Shown: positions 10,789-23,588, counted from the first letter of the stretch. The stretch: 64,000 bases of DNA from Mallotus nudiflorus (GCA_947683625.1 CANTUR010000125.1:1612001-1676000), one strand, 5' to 3'. Numbers and translations: made by a program. Notes: generated by a model not told the origin, from the letters alone.

Positions 10789-12479
10789 GAAACACTTGCT
10801 GGAGGCGGCTCAAATATAAAGATAAAATTGCAAAGCAAGTTGTTGAAATAATTAATAACAAACTAATTTATTGTAAATTTCATTATTAATAATGTTAATA
10901 CATGTTATTTTAATGGAATTAATATAATGAAACAATAATATAAAATATATAAAAATTATTACATATATAACTATAAAAAATTTAAATTTATCCATTATTA
11001 AAAATTATTAAAATAGAGATGGAATCAGAGTTTGGTGGCTGGAAATTAACAGGATTTGATAGTTGTGACTCACTTGCATATTAGAGTGAGAGTTTGGTTA
11101 GTGAAAATTAACATAATTTTGCGACTCAACTAGTTGTGCATAGAATTGTGTTTAATTTCAAGATGATAATATTACTTGAAATTTTACTATTAAATTGATA
11201 AAGATATATATATAAGCAAATCATTTTTGTAATTACACTAATTTAATTTTACTCCAATATCTTAATTTGTCACTTACGTACATTTTCAATATATCTAGCA
11301 ACGGAATTGAATTTTTTTAATACTAAATGTGATCCTTTAATGATTAAAAGTTCTATATTGTCTATCCAAATGAAAATGTTATGGGTAAACAATAAATTAG
11401 TTACAACAAGAAAATTTGTGATTTTAATAATTCGTTGTGCGAAAAAAATGTCCTCAAATATAACATGTTATATAAGGACATAAATGTCCTTAAATATTAC
11501 ATGCTATATTTTGATAAAAATAAAAATAAAAATAAATAGAATAAATAGTTTTATAGGTAGGATATAATCAAATTCAAATAAATCTCTTAGAATGTTTTAG
11601 AGTTTTTATGGTAAATGACTATAATATCCTGAGTTCGTAACAAACGTTAAAATAAGTTAGAAAAAATAACTTGTATTATATCTATTTTTAATTGGTTGAG
11701 TGCAACAGTTTTATGATTTTTGACAACTTTCAATTTTTATTATCTATTCAACCTTTTAAACTTTTATGTTAGACATTTTTTATCTTTAAATTTGTATTTT
11801 TTAATTTTATTTAATTGGTACGATATTGAAATGGATTAATATTTATTTCAAATAATTTTAAACATATAAAATGTTAAAATTTAACTTCAAAATAATAAAA
11901 ATTAAATTAAATTCTAGTATAAAAGTTAGGAAAATTTTGTTTTCAATTATGATATCTCTTATAATTAAAAATTACTTTAGTTCATATTAGTGTCTTTTTT
12001 ATGTCTATCTATAATAATTTGTAAAATATGCTAATTTTATATATTGCAGGGGTTAAGTTGTTCAAAATAAAAAATTTTAAGTTGAATAAAAATTAATAAA
12101 AATTAAAAAATATTATAGGTTAAACGTATAAAGTTTATTGATATATATATATATATATATATAACTTGCACCTATATTTCTTTTTCTAACACACAAATCC
12201 AAAGGATCATAGGTTCTACTAATTAATTAGCGTTTAATTTTTATTAACATGTAAAATGTGATATATATCTGATGATGCCATAATTTTATATCAATTTAAA
12301 ATTAAGAGACTTGAATTTTTATAGATTAAAGAACCTAAGAATTTTTTTTTTAACAAATAATAAAATCATAGTGTATGTATATTAAATTCGAAATAAAGTG
12401 AATAATTTTTTACAAACCGAACTTGTTATATCTATAAGCTAATATCATCAATACATTTAATAAAATCTTTAAATCTTTA

Positions 12480-12870
12480 TCTTTTTTGAAGACAACATAT
12501 ATCATATTCAAACTATTATATGAGTAGTTTCTAAGTGTACATCTTTTTGTTCATATGAAAAGAATTTCGATACATTTGGTATTTATGTTTCTTGATCCTT
12601 TTGTTCACATTTCCTTGCAAGATGCAAGTTTCCACAGCCAAATAAAAGCAAATATTCAACAATCCTCTCTTCTCCCAAACCGATTCCGGTTGAGTTTCTT
12701 AAAAAGATACATTGCTAGTAATTCCTCTAAACTAATCACTCAATATAATCCCACTGTAAAAGTGGAGATCAGGGTGCACGAAAACATCAAGTTGGTTAGA
12801 AACAATAGCAACAATCCCACATTGCAAAGAAACCAAAATTTTCTCTTCTTTATAAACCTTTGAGAACAAA
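12480..12870. repeat. tandem segment, copy B, first part
   Basis: Homologous to 6090-6530 and, more closely, to 29700-30050. Identity with 29700-30050 is high through the TATA element and stops at about 12865. The 102-codon open frame at 12555-12863 has no family resemblance and coincides with this repeat, so I do not call it a gene. Confidence 0.8.
12815..12856 (+). promoter_or_regulatory. orphan Pol III promoter (USE plus TATA) of 7SL type
   Basis: The upstream sequence element TCCCACATTG (12815-12824) and TATAAA (12851-12856) are separated by 26 bases, the spacing known for plant Pol III genes with external promoters. It is the duplicate of the promoter at 30001-30042, but what follows from 12865 is AT-rich DNA with no 7SL sequence. 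Confidence 0.75.
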
Positions 12871-13284
12871 CTACTTACTTCCAGTAAAATTTAATTTTAA
12901 TTATTTTGAAAATTAATTCAAATCAGATAATATAAATTTAAAATGAACTGGATGAACCATTGTGCTATAATTTGAACATTTTTAGTTTGTAAATAATTTT
13001 TTTAATTAAGATTTATTTTTTAAATGTAAAAAAAAAAAAGAGAGGCAACATGGTAAACGTCGCTACTTGCCAGATGTTGCGAGCAGCGATGTTTATCATT
13101 TTCCTATTTTATACACTACATTTGGATTAATATTGTGGGTGCGGACAACAACAGTATTATCGTGGGACTCATGATATTACTAAAAAAAATCCCCATACCA
13201 ATAGATGATCCCTCTGTATATGGACAAAAGCAACATTTCAAAAGAAAAAAATTTATCTTTTATGAGCCGCGATGTGTATCACTT
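12871..13284. other. deleted BURP locus of copy B, residual sequence
   Basis: This 414-base stretch occupies the place where copy A has 2.2 kb with the BURP gene (about 6530-8690). No BURP coding sequence is left. It contains a short foldback (arms near 13051-13064 and 13083-13096, GTAAACGTCGCT against AGCGATGTTTATC) and a direct echo of its second arm at 13266-13286 (CGCGATGTGTATC). The plus-strand open frame at 13135-13371 has no recognisable family. Confidence 0.5.
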
Positions 13285-13618
13285 TCCTTATTAATTTGGT
13301 TTACATCAACTTGTAAGAATTTTGTAATGGGTGTTATATATAAAATTATAGATTGGCAAACTACAAATTAATCTAAATTTATTAAATTTTATTTAATTAT
13401 TTCAACTCGATATTTTTTTTATAAGGATGGGTGTTAAATATAATAAGTGATTAAATATATATATATATATATATATAATGGGTCTATTTTTTTTAATTTA
13501 ATTTACATTACGTTCACATGAACTATAATAAGTGATTTAAAAAAGTTTGGTAAAGAAATATATATATGAGTTATATAAGTTATACTGTTATTATGTTTTC
13601 AAATCTAAAAGAAGAAAC
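13285..13618. repeat. tandem segment copy B, part left of the retrotransposon
   Basis: 13285-13560 matches 8690-9000 (shared TTTGGTT(C/T)ACATCAACTTGT and a GGGT(A/G)TTATAT stretch). 13570-13618 matches 10300-10350, directly abutting the retrotransposon target site. Confidence 0.75.
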
Positions 13619-13623
13619 ATAAA
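13619..13623. other. target-site duplication ATAAA (left)
   Basis: ATAAA directly left of the LTR start; the same five bases follow the 3' LTR at 27047-27051. The uninterrupted paralogous site near 10350-10362 reads AAATAAATAAAAAT, as expected of an empty site. Confidence 0.9.
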
Positions 13624-14019
13624 TGATAACCCACATATATATTTATGTTTAATTAAGATCTCTATTTCCTATATAGATTACTCAAAAAAGAAAGACAACT
13701 ACAGACATTTAAAAAAAGGTTCCTAAAACAAAAGACTCTTAAAAGAGAAGAAACACTCTCCCAATTAGTTTAGGATTCCTAGTCAAAGAGGAATCATACT
13801 CGTTTCAGGTTTAAATAACACTATCACTATAAATAAGACATTATATTTCTCATTTTCATTCATCATATTCTCTTGTATTCTTATTATTCTCCTTCTCTCT
13901 CTAGATTTTCTCTGACTTAGGCATCAGAGGGTTTGTGGGGATCCTCCTCACTTCTCACCTTGCCCTTTATTAGTCATTTACAGGGTTTCAGCTCAAGGGT
14001 TTCGGAAAGCAACTTATCA
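13624..14019 (+). repeat. 5' LTR (396 bp)
   Basis: Begins TGATAACCC and ends AACTTATCA. It aligns throughout with 26640-27046. Shared landmarks are CACTCTCCCAATTAGTTTAG, ACTATCACTATAAATA (likely TATA region, near 13816) and CTCACCTTGCCCTTTATTAG. Confidence 0.93.
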
Positions 14020-14040
14020 AGTGATGTCGTCTATGGGGAC
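14020..14040 (+). other. degenerate primer-binding site
   Basis: Directly after the LTR the sequence AGTGATGTCGTCTATGGGGA resembles the TGGCGCCGTCTGTGGGGA site common in plant gypsy elements, with several changes. Confidence 0.6.
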
Positions 14041-14267
14041 TCTTGGGAAAAAAACTATTCATGCATCTGCCAAATTAAGACGTTAACGTTATGACTTTCA
14101 GCCCATAGCCAATCTCGACTCTTGACACTCACATCAACTTCTCCGCTCTCATTCCTCCAATCAATATGTTAATACATCTCCCAACGGCGGTATCTCTAAC
14201 CACTTTTTAGTATGCTGGACCTTCATCTGGTGGTACGCACATTCCTCTTGGAAACACTCAGGGGTGG

Positions 14268-15780
14268 TTGGCTCTCAACACCGACTTCCCATATTATGCC
14301 TCTTTACAACATCATCATTGGCCTATACCCTTCATACCTTTTCCAAATCTAACGAATACACTAGCTATAATTACGCCCAACCTCAACACCATGACCCAAA
14401 CACTTAACCTCACCCTAATAAACAAAGAAGCAATGATACAAAACATCCAAGCACAAATAGCCTTAATGCATCAATAACTGAACACCTTGATTCAAAGAGG
14501 CAACCTTGGACCAGCTAACATAGAAAATACCACTCCTCCGGAATTGCCAAGAGGAAGCAAAGGGAAAAGTAAAGTTCTAGAAGGAGAATCCAACTCCACA
14601 ATTTTGGCTCTCGACGATTCAAAATTAACCAGAAAGGTTGAAGAGGTTATACACAAAACCCATATGAGACCAAGGAAGGAAGATGAATGTGTTATGTAAG
14701 GTAGAATGCCCTTCATAAAAAGGATAATCCAGATAGAAATCCTAACTAAGTTTAGGATGCCACAACCAGATCAATATTATGGAATTAAAGATCCCATCAA
14801 CCACATATCCTCATTTAGAATAAGAATGTTGCTCCAGAACGTAAATGACGGAATCATGTGCAGATTTTTCCTAAGCACACTCATGAAGAATGCTCAAAAA
14901 TGGTTTCACTGACTTTCTGAGAACTCCATTACTTCTTTTGAAGACATGGCAGAGAAGCTTCGAACTAGATTCATCACCAACATTCCTCCAGCCAAAAACA
15001 TCAATGACCTCTAAATGTGCCGACAAGAGGTTGATGAATCATTACGAAGCTACCTAGATCGATTAAAAAAAGTGGCTATACAAATTAAAAATCTTGTAGA
15101 TGAAGTTAATATCGAAGCCCTCAAGAATGACACCAGACTCAGAAAACTCAAAGACAAAATAATGAAAAAAGAACCTGGCATTTTTGCTAAGATGATGACC
15201 ATGGTGGTCAAAATGATAAAAATAAATGAAGACAGAAGGATGCAAATAGAGGAAGAAAAATCATCAACTAGAGAAGAGAGGTTAAGACCTAGAAGATTAA
15301 GCTTTCCATGAACAACTTTAAAAATCTGGTAAAAAGATTTGAAAAGGAAGCTGATAGATACACACCTTTAAACACCTCTAAATCCAAGATCCTCATGTGG
15401 GTCAAACAGAAGGGCATGAGAATTACCTTAGCTAGAATAATAAGCCCAAACTGGAGGGCCACGCAAGATAGAGGACATTATTGCTAATATCACCAGGATT
15501 ATGGGCACGAAACTAAAGCCTGCAAAGAATTAAAGAATGTCATAGAAAAACTAGTGCAGAATGTTATAGAAAAACTAGTGCAGAATGAAAAACTTAGCAA
15601 CTTCACTGACACATCCAGAGGAACCAGGAATCTGGATGTATAAGGATGAGACAGGCCAGAACCAAAGAAGGTTCGGACTGAACCAGTTAGGGTCATTAAC
15701 ATGATAATTGGAGGAGAAAATGCTAAGAAAGACCTAAGAGAAGTCAAAGAGAATGACTGACCCTCAAGAAAAGAGAGATC
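14268..15780 (+). pseudogene. gag region
   Basis: Sequence is spread over several short frames (14268-14477, 14487-14699, 14706-14912, 15015-15311) broken by stops and phase changes. The capsid signature is visible at 14740-14910: an FRMPQPDQYYG segment, then DPINHISSF and a final KNAQKWFH. CRQEVDESLRSYLDRLKK follows near 15020-15075, as in plant gypsy gag. Near 15480 a CCHC-like knuckle is only faintly preserved. Confidence 0.75.
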
Positions 15781-15783
15781 ATC

Positions 15784-16167
15784 GTGTTTGATTCTAAGGA
15801 CGAGGATCATGTTCGGTACCCCCACAATGACTCCTTGATGGTAAGCACATACATTAATAATTATCTGGTGAAGAGGTTACTGGTTGATGAGGGAAGCGCC
15901 ATCAACGTACTATCTTGGAATGTTTACAAAGCAATGAGAGGTTTTGTCACTAACCTAAAAACTATCCAAAATCCCATTATAAGCCTCTATGGAGGAACCA
16001 TACAACCCATAGGAATTATAGAGCTAAGTCTAGAATTCAAAAGTCAGGACATTGAAGAAACAAAAGTCATTAAAGCCCTATTCAATATAGTGGATCTCCC
16101 ATTGGCATATAACGACATCATAGGACAACCAACACTCTATAAAATTGATGCAATCACAAGTATCTGA
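15784..16167 (+). pseudogene. aspartic protease region
   Basis: A 127-codon open frame with LLVDEGSAIN at about 15875-15905, the retropepsin active site. The catalytic Asp is kept but the next residue, usually Asn, Thr or Ser, is Glu. ISLYGGTIQPIGIIEL (flap region) and a final YNDIIGQPTLYKI complete the domain. The frame ends in a TGA just before the reverse transcriptase linker. Confidence 0.75.
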
Positions 16168-17506
16168 CACCTAACCATGAAGATTCTAATCGAGGGTAGA
16201 ACTCTTATAATCCATGAAGATCAGCACATGGTCAAGTAGTGCTACCAAATGGCATTCAAACCTCAGACAGAAGCATTCCCTCTAGACACTTGGGAGATAG
16301 AGAAATAAAGAGTCAGACCTGAACCGATCGATGACACTCAGACATTACAGATTGGTGATGGGAAGACGATAAATATTAGCAATGAACTTGACTCTAACAC
16401 TAAGCGAAGAATAAGTGAAGTCCTCATCAAGCACTCAGGAAGTTTTACCTCTCGAGCGTCAGAGATAACTAGAGTAGATCCTCAGATTGCCTCATGTAGC
16501 TTGAACATTAGACCAGGGACAAAGCTAGTAATCCAAAAGAAGAGAACTTTTACATTTGAGAGGCAGAAGATAATAGCCAAAGAAATAAAGAAGTTGCTAG
16601 AAGCCGGGTTCATTTAAGAAGTTACCCACCTTGAATGGGTAGCTAACGTGGTGCTAGTAAAGAAATCAAATGGTAAATATAGAATGTGCGTGGACTATAC
16701 TGACCTCAATCGGGCATGCCCCAAGGATAACTACCCACTGCCAATAATTGACTAACTAGTAAACTCCATTGTCAGCCATGGTCTATATAGTTTTGTTGAC
16801 GCAGCTCAAGGATATCACTAGATACCAATTAAGGAAGAAGACCAAGAGAAAACATTCTTCATCACCCATGAATGTCTTTACTGCTACAAAGTAATGCCTT
16901 TCGGATTAAAGAATGCTACAGCAACCTATCAGAGAATGATGAACCATGTACTCCGGGACCAGATCGGGAGAAATAAGGAAGTATATGTAGACGACATTAT
17001 TATTAAAAGCAAGCAGGCAGAGCAACACCCCACAAATTTGGATCAGGTCCTTTAATTACTGAGTCAATCCGGGATTAAGCTGAATTCGAAAAAGTGCATC
17101 TTCGACGTTAAGGCGGGAAAATTCTTGGGATTTATGATATCCTATAGAGGTATTAAAGCCAACCTAGAAAAGATGGAGGCCATTCTTAACATGAAAGCTC
17201 CAAAGACTACCTACAAATAATAGAAACTAAATGGCAGGATCACAACATTGGGGCGTTTCATCTCCTGCTTGGCTAAGCGATGCCTACCACTATTATGAGT
17301 TTTAAAAAATTCCATAAAATTTGTTTGGATTGAAGATTGCCAGGCAGCCTTTGAAGATATTAAAAAATTCATATCTGCACCACTTCTGCTCAGCAGGCTG
17401 GTCCCAGAGGAAACACTGTGCTTATACCTCTTTGTGGGCCAAGAATGCATAGCTTCAGTACTAGTAAGGGAGGAAAAGAGCCAGCAAAGCCTGATATACT
17501 ATGTGA
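16168..17506 (+). pseudogene. reverse transcriptase and start of RNase H, interrupted
   Basis: Conserved polymerase blocks are visible: WVANVVLVKKSNGKYRMCVD (16633 on), DLNRACPKDNYPLP, MPFGLKNATATYQRMM and the catalytic YVDDI at about 16984-16998, then KCIFDVKAGKFLGFM. In-frame stops occur near 16617, 16755, 16820, 17053 and 17217. The thumb/connection part leads to LIYYVSK at 17490-17511, where the solo LTR is inserted; the frame resumes at 21472. Confidence 0.85.
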
Positions 17507-18019
17507 GCAAATGTAATATCTTGGATTTTTAAATATTTTTAAATTGCATCGGGATATGCAGTGTTAATAATTTTTATACATATTTATAATATTTTAATGA
17601 GATTGTTATTTATTAAAGCTAATTTTAATTATTTTATATTATTTTAAGAAATTTACATAAAATTTTTTCGGGAATATTATTTTCGGGGAAATTAAAACAT
17701 AAATAGTTTAATATTAATTATTTTAAATATTTTTACGATTTGTATGAACCCATACATAATTTTAAAGTGCTAAATAAAATGCATATATGTACATTTATTT
17801 AAATTAAATTAGGGTTTAATTAATTAAATTAATTTTTACTATATATGGTTTTAATATTAATTAATTAATTAATTACATATGTGTATATATTATTAAAATA
17901 TGTGTGTGGTGAGTATTATTTGTGTGTGATATCATATAATATTATAATATATAGTATAGTAATATATATACATATATATACATATTCATTTAACAAAAAA
18001 CAAAAGTTCTCAATAATTA

Positions 18020-18290
18020 CCGTTTTGCCCTTTTCTGCATCTTCTTCTTCCCAATCGTCCTCCTCGCCGTTCCATCGTCTATCATGTCGTTCCGTCACCA
18101 TCGGTGTGCCTCTTGGCTTGCCACCACCACCTCCAGCCTTTCCCGACGCCTGAAGCCTCCATTTCCAGCGTGTTTTGGTCGAAAAATCCTTAAGAAGCCG
18201 AAATTCATCCCACCGTCGATCAAGCCGTTTCCGGCCACAAAACTCGACTCCACCGGTCTCTATCTTCTCCTTGAGCTCCGGTGAGTGTGA
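18020..18290 (+). other. GC-rich leader-like block inside the solo LTR
   Basis: A pyrimidine-rich stretch followed by short overlapping open frames (66 codons on plus at 18084, 130 on minus at 18308). Its composition differs from the AT-rich remainder, and a GGTGAGTG donor-like site lies at about 18279. I read it as the transcribed leader of the LTR, not as a gene. Confidence 0.4.
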
Positions 18291-20255
18291 TTCCAAGCTT
18301 TGTTTCACTTAAAATGGTCTAGATTTCCCTAGGTTTTAATTTTCCATTTTCGGCCTATTAGGGTTCTTGAATTTTTTTGAGCTTTTATTTGAATGATTCA
18401 AGAAAACTCCCTTCACAAAATTTGATCCTTGTAGTTTAATATAGACTCTGGATTTTTTTTGTAATTTTTGGAATTATTTTGATTTTTGTGAATTTTTTAT
18501 TATTTTATTAATATTTTCTAATTTTCAAAAATTAATTAATTAAATAATGAAATTATATTTTATGGTGTTTATAGGTGTTTAAATGAATTTTATAAATTTA
18601 TTTTTAATTTTTTTGAATTTTATATATTTATTTTGAATTTATTTAGTTTATGTAATTTTTGGAAAATTAGGTTAAATATGTGTTTTAGTGAAATTAATTG
18701 GTTAATTGAGTATATTTGTTGATATTATTGAATTATATATTGAGAAAATTAATTTTGAGTCATTATATTATTTTTGATGAATTTTTTATTAATTTTATTG
18801 AATTTACGTAATTAGGGGTATTTTAGTAATTTGACACTAAATTGGCTAAAAATGTAATTAAATTGGTTTTAATAGTTATTTAAGGTATAAAAATGATTTC
18901 TAAAAATTATTTAGTATTTTTAAGTAATTAAAGCTATTTTTCGTAAATTATTTTCAAATTATATATAATATACGATTTTTCTAAATAAATGAGTTTTTAT
19001 CGATTTTTAGTAAGTATTAGGGTTAATTATGTAATTTGGATTTATAAAATGTATTTTGGTTAATATTTATGAATTCATTGAGAATTACCGATTTTTAATT
19101 ATATTTTATTAAAATTAGGGTTTTTGTGTATTTATTGGTTAAATAAATATTTTTAGCATTTGAATATCTAAATTGTTATATTTTAAGTATTAAAGGGAAT
19201 TTTTGGAATTTTTCATGTGTTCTGTATTATTCTGTGAATTGTGAACCTCGATCAGTGGATTGTAGTTTGGAGTCCGACCGAGGGGTTGTGAATTGTGTTT
19301 ATTCGAAATGTATTTCTTTGCAAGACTGGCTCTACTCTTTGAGTAGAGAGATGTCCGTTTTACAGGGAAGGTTCTGTAGGATTTTTGGTAGAATTCTCGT
19401 AAAACGTGATGTTCGGTCAAATTCCTATTCTAATTTAGTGTCTAAAATTCTAGATTGAGTCTTTAGAATTTACGTTAGATTTATTATGATTTCCTGTTAT
19501 TGTTTGTTTGTTAGTTGCGCCAAGACCGAGGCCTAGTGGACCAGGCCTGTCGGATCCGTCTAGAGGAGCGCACACCAGTGAGTTATTGCATATAGGATGC
19601 ATCACTTAGGGTTTTCCATTTTCATTATATGTTTTTAAAGTGATTTAAATTATAATATTTTTGGTATATCTAGGGTTGTATTTTTATATATATGCATATT
19701 AAATAATTATGCATGTTAGTTTGACATATGCACATTAAACAATTAAGTTTAGGTTTAATACATTTGAGTCATATACACATGTTTTAAAATGTACACTTAG
19801 TCACAATTACTTTATTAAATGAATAGTATACTTTAGGTATAGTTTCAGTATATTTTAGGTTTATTCTTAAATAATTGCATGCTATATTATAAACCTACAC
19901 TTAAATTGTTTTTAAGTTTAATGTTGGTACATTTTTTATATATTCCTCAAATAAATGCATGTTTTATTATTAATTGAAACCTAAAACATTAGTGGTATAC
20001 TTAGGGCTTAATTGTGATATATGCATGCTAGAAAATTAGGCTATTTTGGTATATTGTGAATCTAGGTTAAACCTAAACACATTTTTAAATGAATTTTTAT
20101 ACATAATTATTTTATTAAGTGATTTGTGCACTTAAGTATATTCTTTGTATATTTAGGTACATTTTTAAGCTAATGCATGATGTATTATTAAAATACACTT
20201 AAATTGTTTTTAACTCTATTAACGGTTTACCTTTAGTATATTTCATATTTTGTTT

Positions 20256-20258
<3 letters not shown>

Positions 20259-20298
<40 letters not shown>
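20259..20298. repeat. (AT)n microsatellite in the solo LTR
   Basis: About 20 AT units. Confidence 0.95.
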
Positions 20299-20301
<3 letters not shown>

Positions 20302-20569
20302 AAATATACTGAGTATATTTTAGGTATATTTTTGGTATATATATATATATTTGATTTTACTATTATGAATATTGCTCCACATTAATTATTTTCAAAATGA
20401 AAGATTTATTTTAAGTGAAGGATATCAATAGAACGTGCTTCCTAGTGGGCAACACTAAGGCCATGTACGTACCGGTGCGATAGATAAGGGTTGAGTGAGA
20501 ATTAATTATGGTGATTATAATTGATTTGATTGATTTGACTAAGATTAATGGTATAATAGATAATGTGAT

Positions 20570-20810
20570 TGCGGGGCCAATCACACTGACAATCAGACTT
20601 TTGAAGCTCGATCGACTTAGTGTCTCGGGGCCAGTCTACTGTCCATTATAGAATGATTAATCTATTGGGTTGATTGAGATGTGAGGTGATAGATAGTGTG
20701 ATTGCTGGAGCTCAGTTGACCAAGTGTCTTGGGGCCAATCACACTGACAGCCAGACTGCTGGAGCTCGATCGACTTAGTGTCTCGAGGCCAGTCTGCTGT
20801 CTGGTTTGGA
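20570..20810. repeat. imperfect tandem repeat in the solo LTR
   Basis: Units share GCTCGATCGACTTAGTGTCT, a GGGGCCAATCACACTGACA segment and CCAGTCT(A/G)CTGTC. About two and a half copies alternate in direct order. Confidence 0.75.
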
Positions 20811-21471
20811 ATAAGTGTTCTATTTGAAATCAAGTGAGCCTTTATGGCTAGAGTGATGATGGGGTTGTTTGAGGTTGCTATTATTAGGGTTCTATGGATC
20901 CTTCATGAATTTAATTAAATGTTTTCTACATTTTGTATATTTATAAAAGCAGAGTTTGACATTCGTATGAATTGTGTGTATATAAATATATATATATAAT
21001 GATGCCTGATTGTTATGGTTTAGATTGCATGTATATATAGTATAATAATTCACTTAGTGAGGTCTGACCCCCTCAATTATTTTTTTCAAGAGCTCCCATG
21101 TCGTCAGACCTTAGTTGTAGAGTTCCTTGTCAGTGTTCTTCAGTCTCGGCTATTTATGTATATGTATATTCTGCACTCTGATTTGTATTCTAGAAATTAT
21201 AGTAGTTGTGTTATTATGTTTGAGGAGTATTATTTTATTGTGGATATTTAATATTCTAAGAATTTGTATTTGATTACTATACGAAGATATATTTATTGAG
21301 AAAGATTTAGAGTATTATATTGTATATTAATTCAAAAAATTTTAATTCTATCGTACTTTATTTAATTATTGCATGATTTTATTTTCTAAGGCTTGCTACG
21401 GGTTCCGGATTCAAAAGAATTCCCATTCCCTAACGCCGATCATGACTCCTAGTTTGGGTCGTGATAGTAAA

Positions 21472-22182
21472 ATACTCCAAGGATTTGAGATTCAGTACCC
21501 AACTCTAAATAAACTGGCCATGACCATTGTCCATGCATCCCAGAAGCTCAGACACTACTTCCAGGCTTATCCCATTGTTGTAAGAACTAGATTCCCCTTA
21601 TGAAAAATATTGCAAAGACTTGAGACTTTAGGAAAATTGGTCCAATGGTTGGTATTACTTGGAGAATTTGACATTGACTATAAGGCCTGTCAACAGGTGA
21701 AGGCTCAGGCATTAGTAGATTTTATTTAAGAAATGACACCAGAAGATCTCACTATTACCAGAGCACCAAAATGGAAGCTCTATGTTGACGGGGCATTCTC
21801 TACTCAAGGATCCAATACTGGGATCATCCTCAAAGGACCGCATAAATTTCTTATCAAATATGCAATTTGAATAAAGTATAACGCAACCAATAATGTTACG
21901 GAGTATAAGGCGCTCATCATAGAATTAAAGCTAGCTGCTGAAGTCAAAGTCGAGCACCTCAAGATATACTCAGACTCTCAATTGGTAGTAAACCAAGTCC
22001 AAGGGACATTCCAAATTAAGGATCCAAGCATCGCCATTTATGTTGGGAAAGTCATGCAACTCCTAAAGAAAATTGAGTAAGACGGTGGACAGTAGGAAAT
22101 TATTCAGATACCTCAAGATGAAAACTCGAAAGTTGATCTCTTGACCAAGTCAGTAGCCAAAGACAATTAGGCATTCAGAGAC
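21472..22182 (+). pseudogene. RNase H, remaining part
   Basis: The frame resumes with ILQGFEIQYPTLNKLAM, as expected after YYVSK. A linker follows, then an RNase H-like domain with KWKLYVDGAFS (first acidic residue), TEYKALIIEL (second) and IYSDSQLVVNQVQG (third). Stops near 21601, 21727, 21868, 22078 and 22096 make it inactive. Confidence 0.8.
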
Positions 22183-23490
22183 ATGGAGGTCACCAAAGCA
22201 CTAACAAGACCTAGTACCGAAGATCTAGACATCTTGGAGATACAGGAAAGCCCGGGGTGGATGAAGCTGATCGTCCAATATCTCACAAATGGGACACTCC
22301 CAGAAGACAAATTGAAATCTAAGAAACTAAAGATGAAGGTAGCCCACTGCTCTATACTTAATGAAGAACTCTATAAAAGATCCCTCTCATACCCATGGTC
22401 TAAATGTGCATCCCTAAAGGAAGGGAACTACATACTCAAGGAAATCCATAAAGGCATTTGTAGAGCACACGAATCACATTACACATTAACTAAAAAAGCA
22501 CTACTGCAAGGATACTATTGGCCCATAATGTCCAAGGATGCTTAGAAGCTAACTCAAGAATGCCATAAGTGCTAGCATTTCGCCCGTATCAATCACAAGC
22601 CCTCCAACCCTCAACATCCGATTGTCAACCCTTGGCCCTTTGCAGTATGGGAAATGGATATCCTAGGTCCCTTTTTAACCTCCACATCATAAAAGAAATT
22701 CTTGATTGTGGCCATAAACCATTTCACTAAATGGGTAGAGGTGGAAGCTGTATTGACCATCATAGAAGCCTAGATTCAACACTTCTTCTGAAGAGAAATC
22801 ATCTGTAGGTTTGAAATACCGCACACCCTAATTATGGTCAATAGGAAATAGTTCAATAATGAGAAGTTCATAAGGTTTTGCTCTGACCTCAAAATAGAGC
22901 TTCGTTTTACCTCGGTAACCCAACCGTAGATAAATGAACAAACGGAAGTCACCTACAGGATTATCTTGCAAGGATTAAAGAAGAGGCTTGAAAAAAAGAA
23001 GGGAAACTAAGTTGAAGAACTTAATAATATTATCTGGTCCTACAAGACTACACCCAGATTATCCACAGAAGAAACATCATTCAGGCTACGACATGGATGC
23101 AATAATACCAGTAGAAATTGGATCACCAAGTTATAGGGTTAGTAGAGAATTAGATCAAAACATTAATAGTATTGACACCCAGATATGCCTGGATCTACTT
23201 GAAGCAAGAAGAGAGTAGGCATCTGATGTGGCAGAGGCATATAAGCGGAAGATAACACAATATCATCTCCAGCGTATCCACCCTAAATAGTACAAGATAG
23301 GAGACTGGGTACTCAGAAGGGCAAACATTGGCAAGGGTAACTCCAATACTGGCAAACTTGGACCTAACTGGGAAAGCCCTTATAAGATTATAGAGCGAAC
23401 ATCTAAAGGGGCATACAAAATAAGAGATAGACAAGGTAAGGAATTACAATGATATTGGAACTTAGACTCTCTTCGAAAATATTACTAATA
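22183..23490 (+). pseudogene. integrase
   Basis: An open frame (22183-22545) holds the N-terminal zinc-binding region (HKGICRAHESH, then KKALLQGYYWP). The two cysteines follow after a stop as CHKC. The core shows EMDILGPF with the first catalytic Asp near 22655 and HFTKWVEVEAV after it. The C-terminal part ends with KIGDWVLRR and GAYKIRDRQGKEL near 23300-23450. Many stops separate these parts. Confidence 0.8.
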
Positions 23491-23588
23491 GATGTACTTG
23501 AAATACTATTAAATAAAGTATTTTCATTTATTAATTGGAAAATTATATACAAAAGTCAAAGTAAAAAAAAAGGGAAATCTTTAGTCCA

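Larger units (their letters stand above)
8630..12479. repeat. upstream part of tandem segment copy A, AT-rich, no gene
   Basis: No coding region, only AT-rich sequence and microsatellites. Two parts are duplicated in copy B: 8690-9000 matches 13285-13560, and 10300-12479 matches 13570-13623 joined to 27047-29700, with many shared blocks. Together with 6090-6530 this defines a tandem unit of about 6.4 kb that includes the BURP gene. Confidence 0.7.
17512..21466. mobile_element. nested solo LTR (3,955 bp) of another gypsy family
   Basis: Starts TGTAATATCTTGG and ends GGGTCGTGATA (CA presumably mutated to TA). It is flanked by GCAAA (17507-17511) and GTAAA (21467-21471), a five-base duplication with one transition. 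Excising it and one duplicate restores the interrupted RNase H frame. It has no internal domain, no polymerase motifs and no second LTR. A GC-rich block (18020-18290), a tandem block (20570-20810) and an AT run (20259-20298) lie inside. LTRs this long occur in Tekay/Del-like chromoviruses, but I cannot assign the family. Confidence 0.8.

Noticed and set aside
12555..12863. 102-codon plus-strand ORF
   Set aside because: It coincides with the tandem segment. The homologous sequence at 29740-30040 does not keep the frame open.
17881..18308. Possible gene in the GC-rich block at about 18 kb
   Set aside because: It lies inside a precisely bounded solo LTR. The frames on both strands are low-complexity and unlike any family I know.
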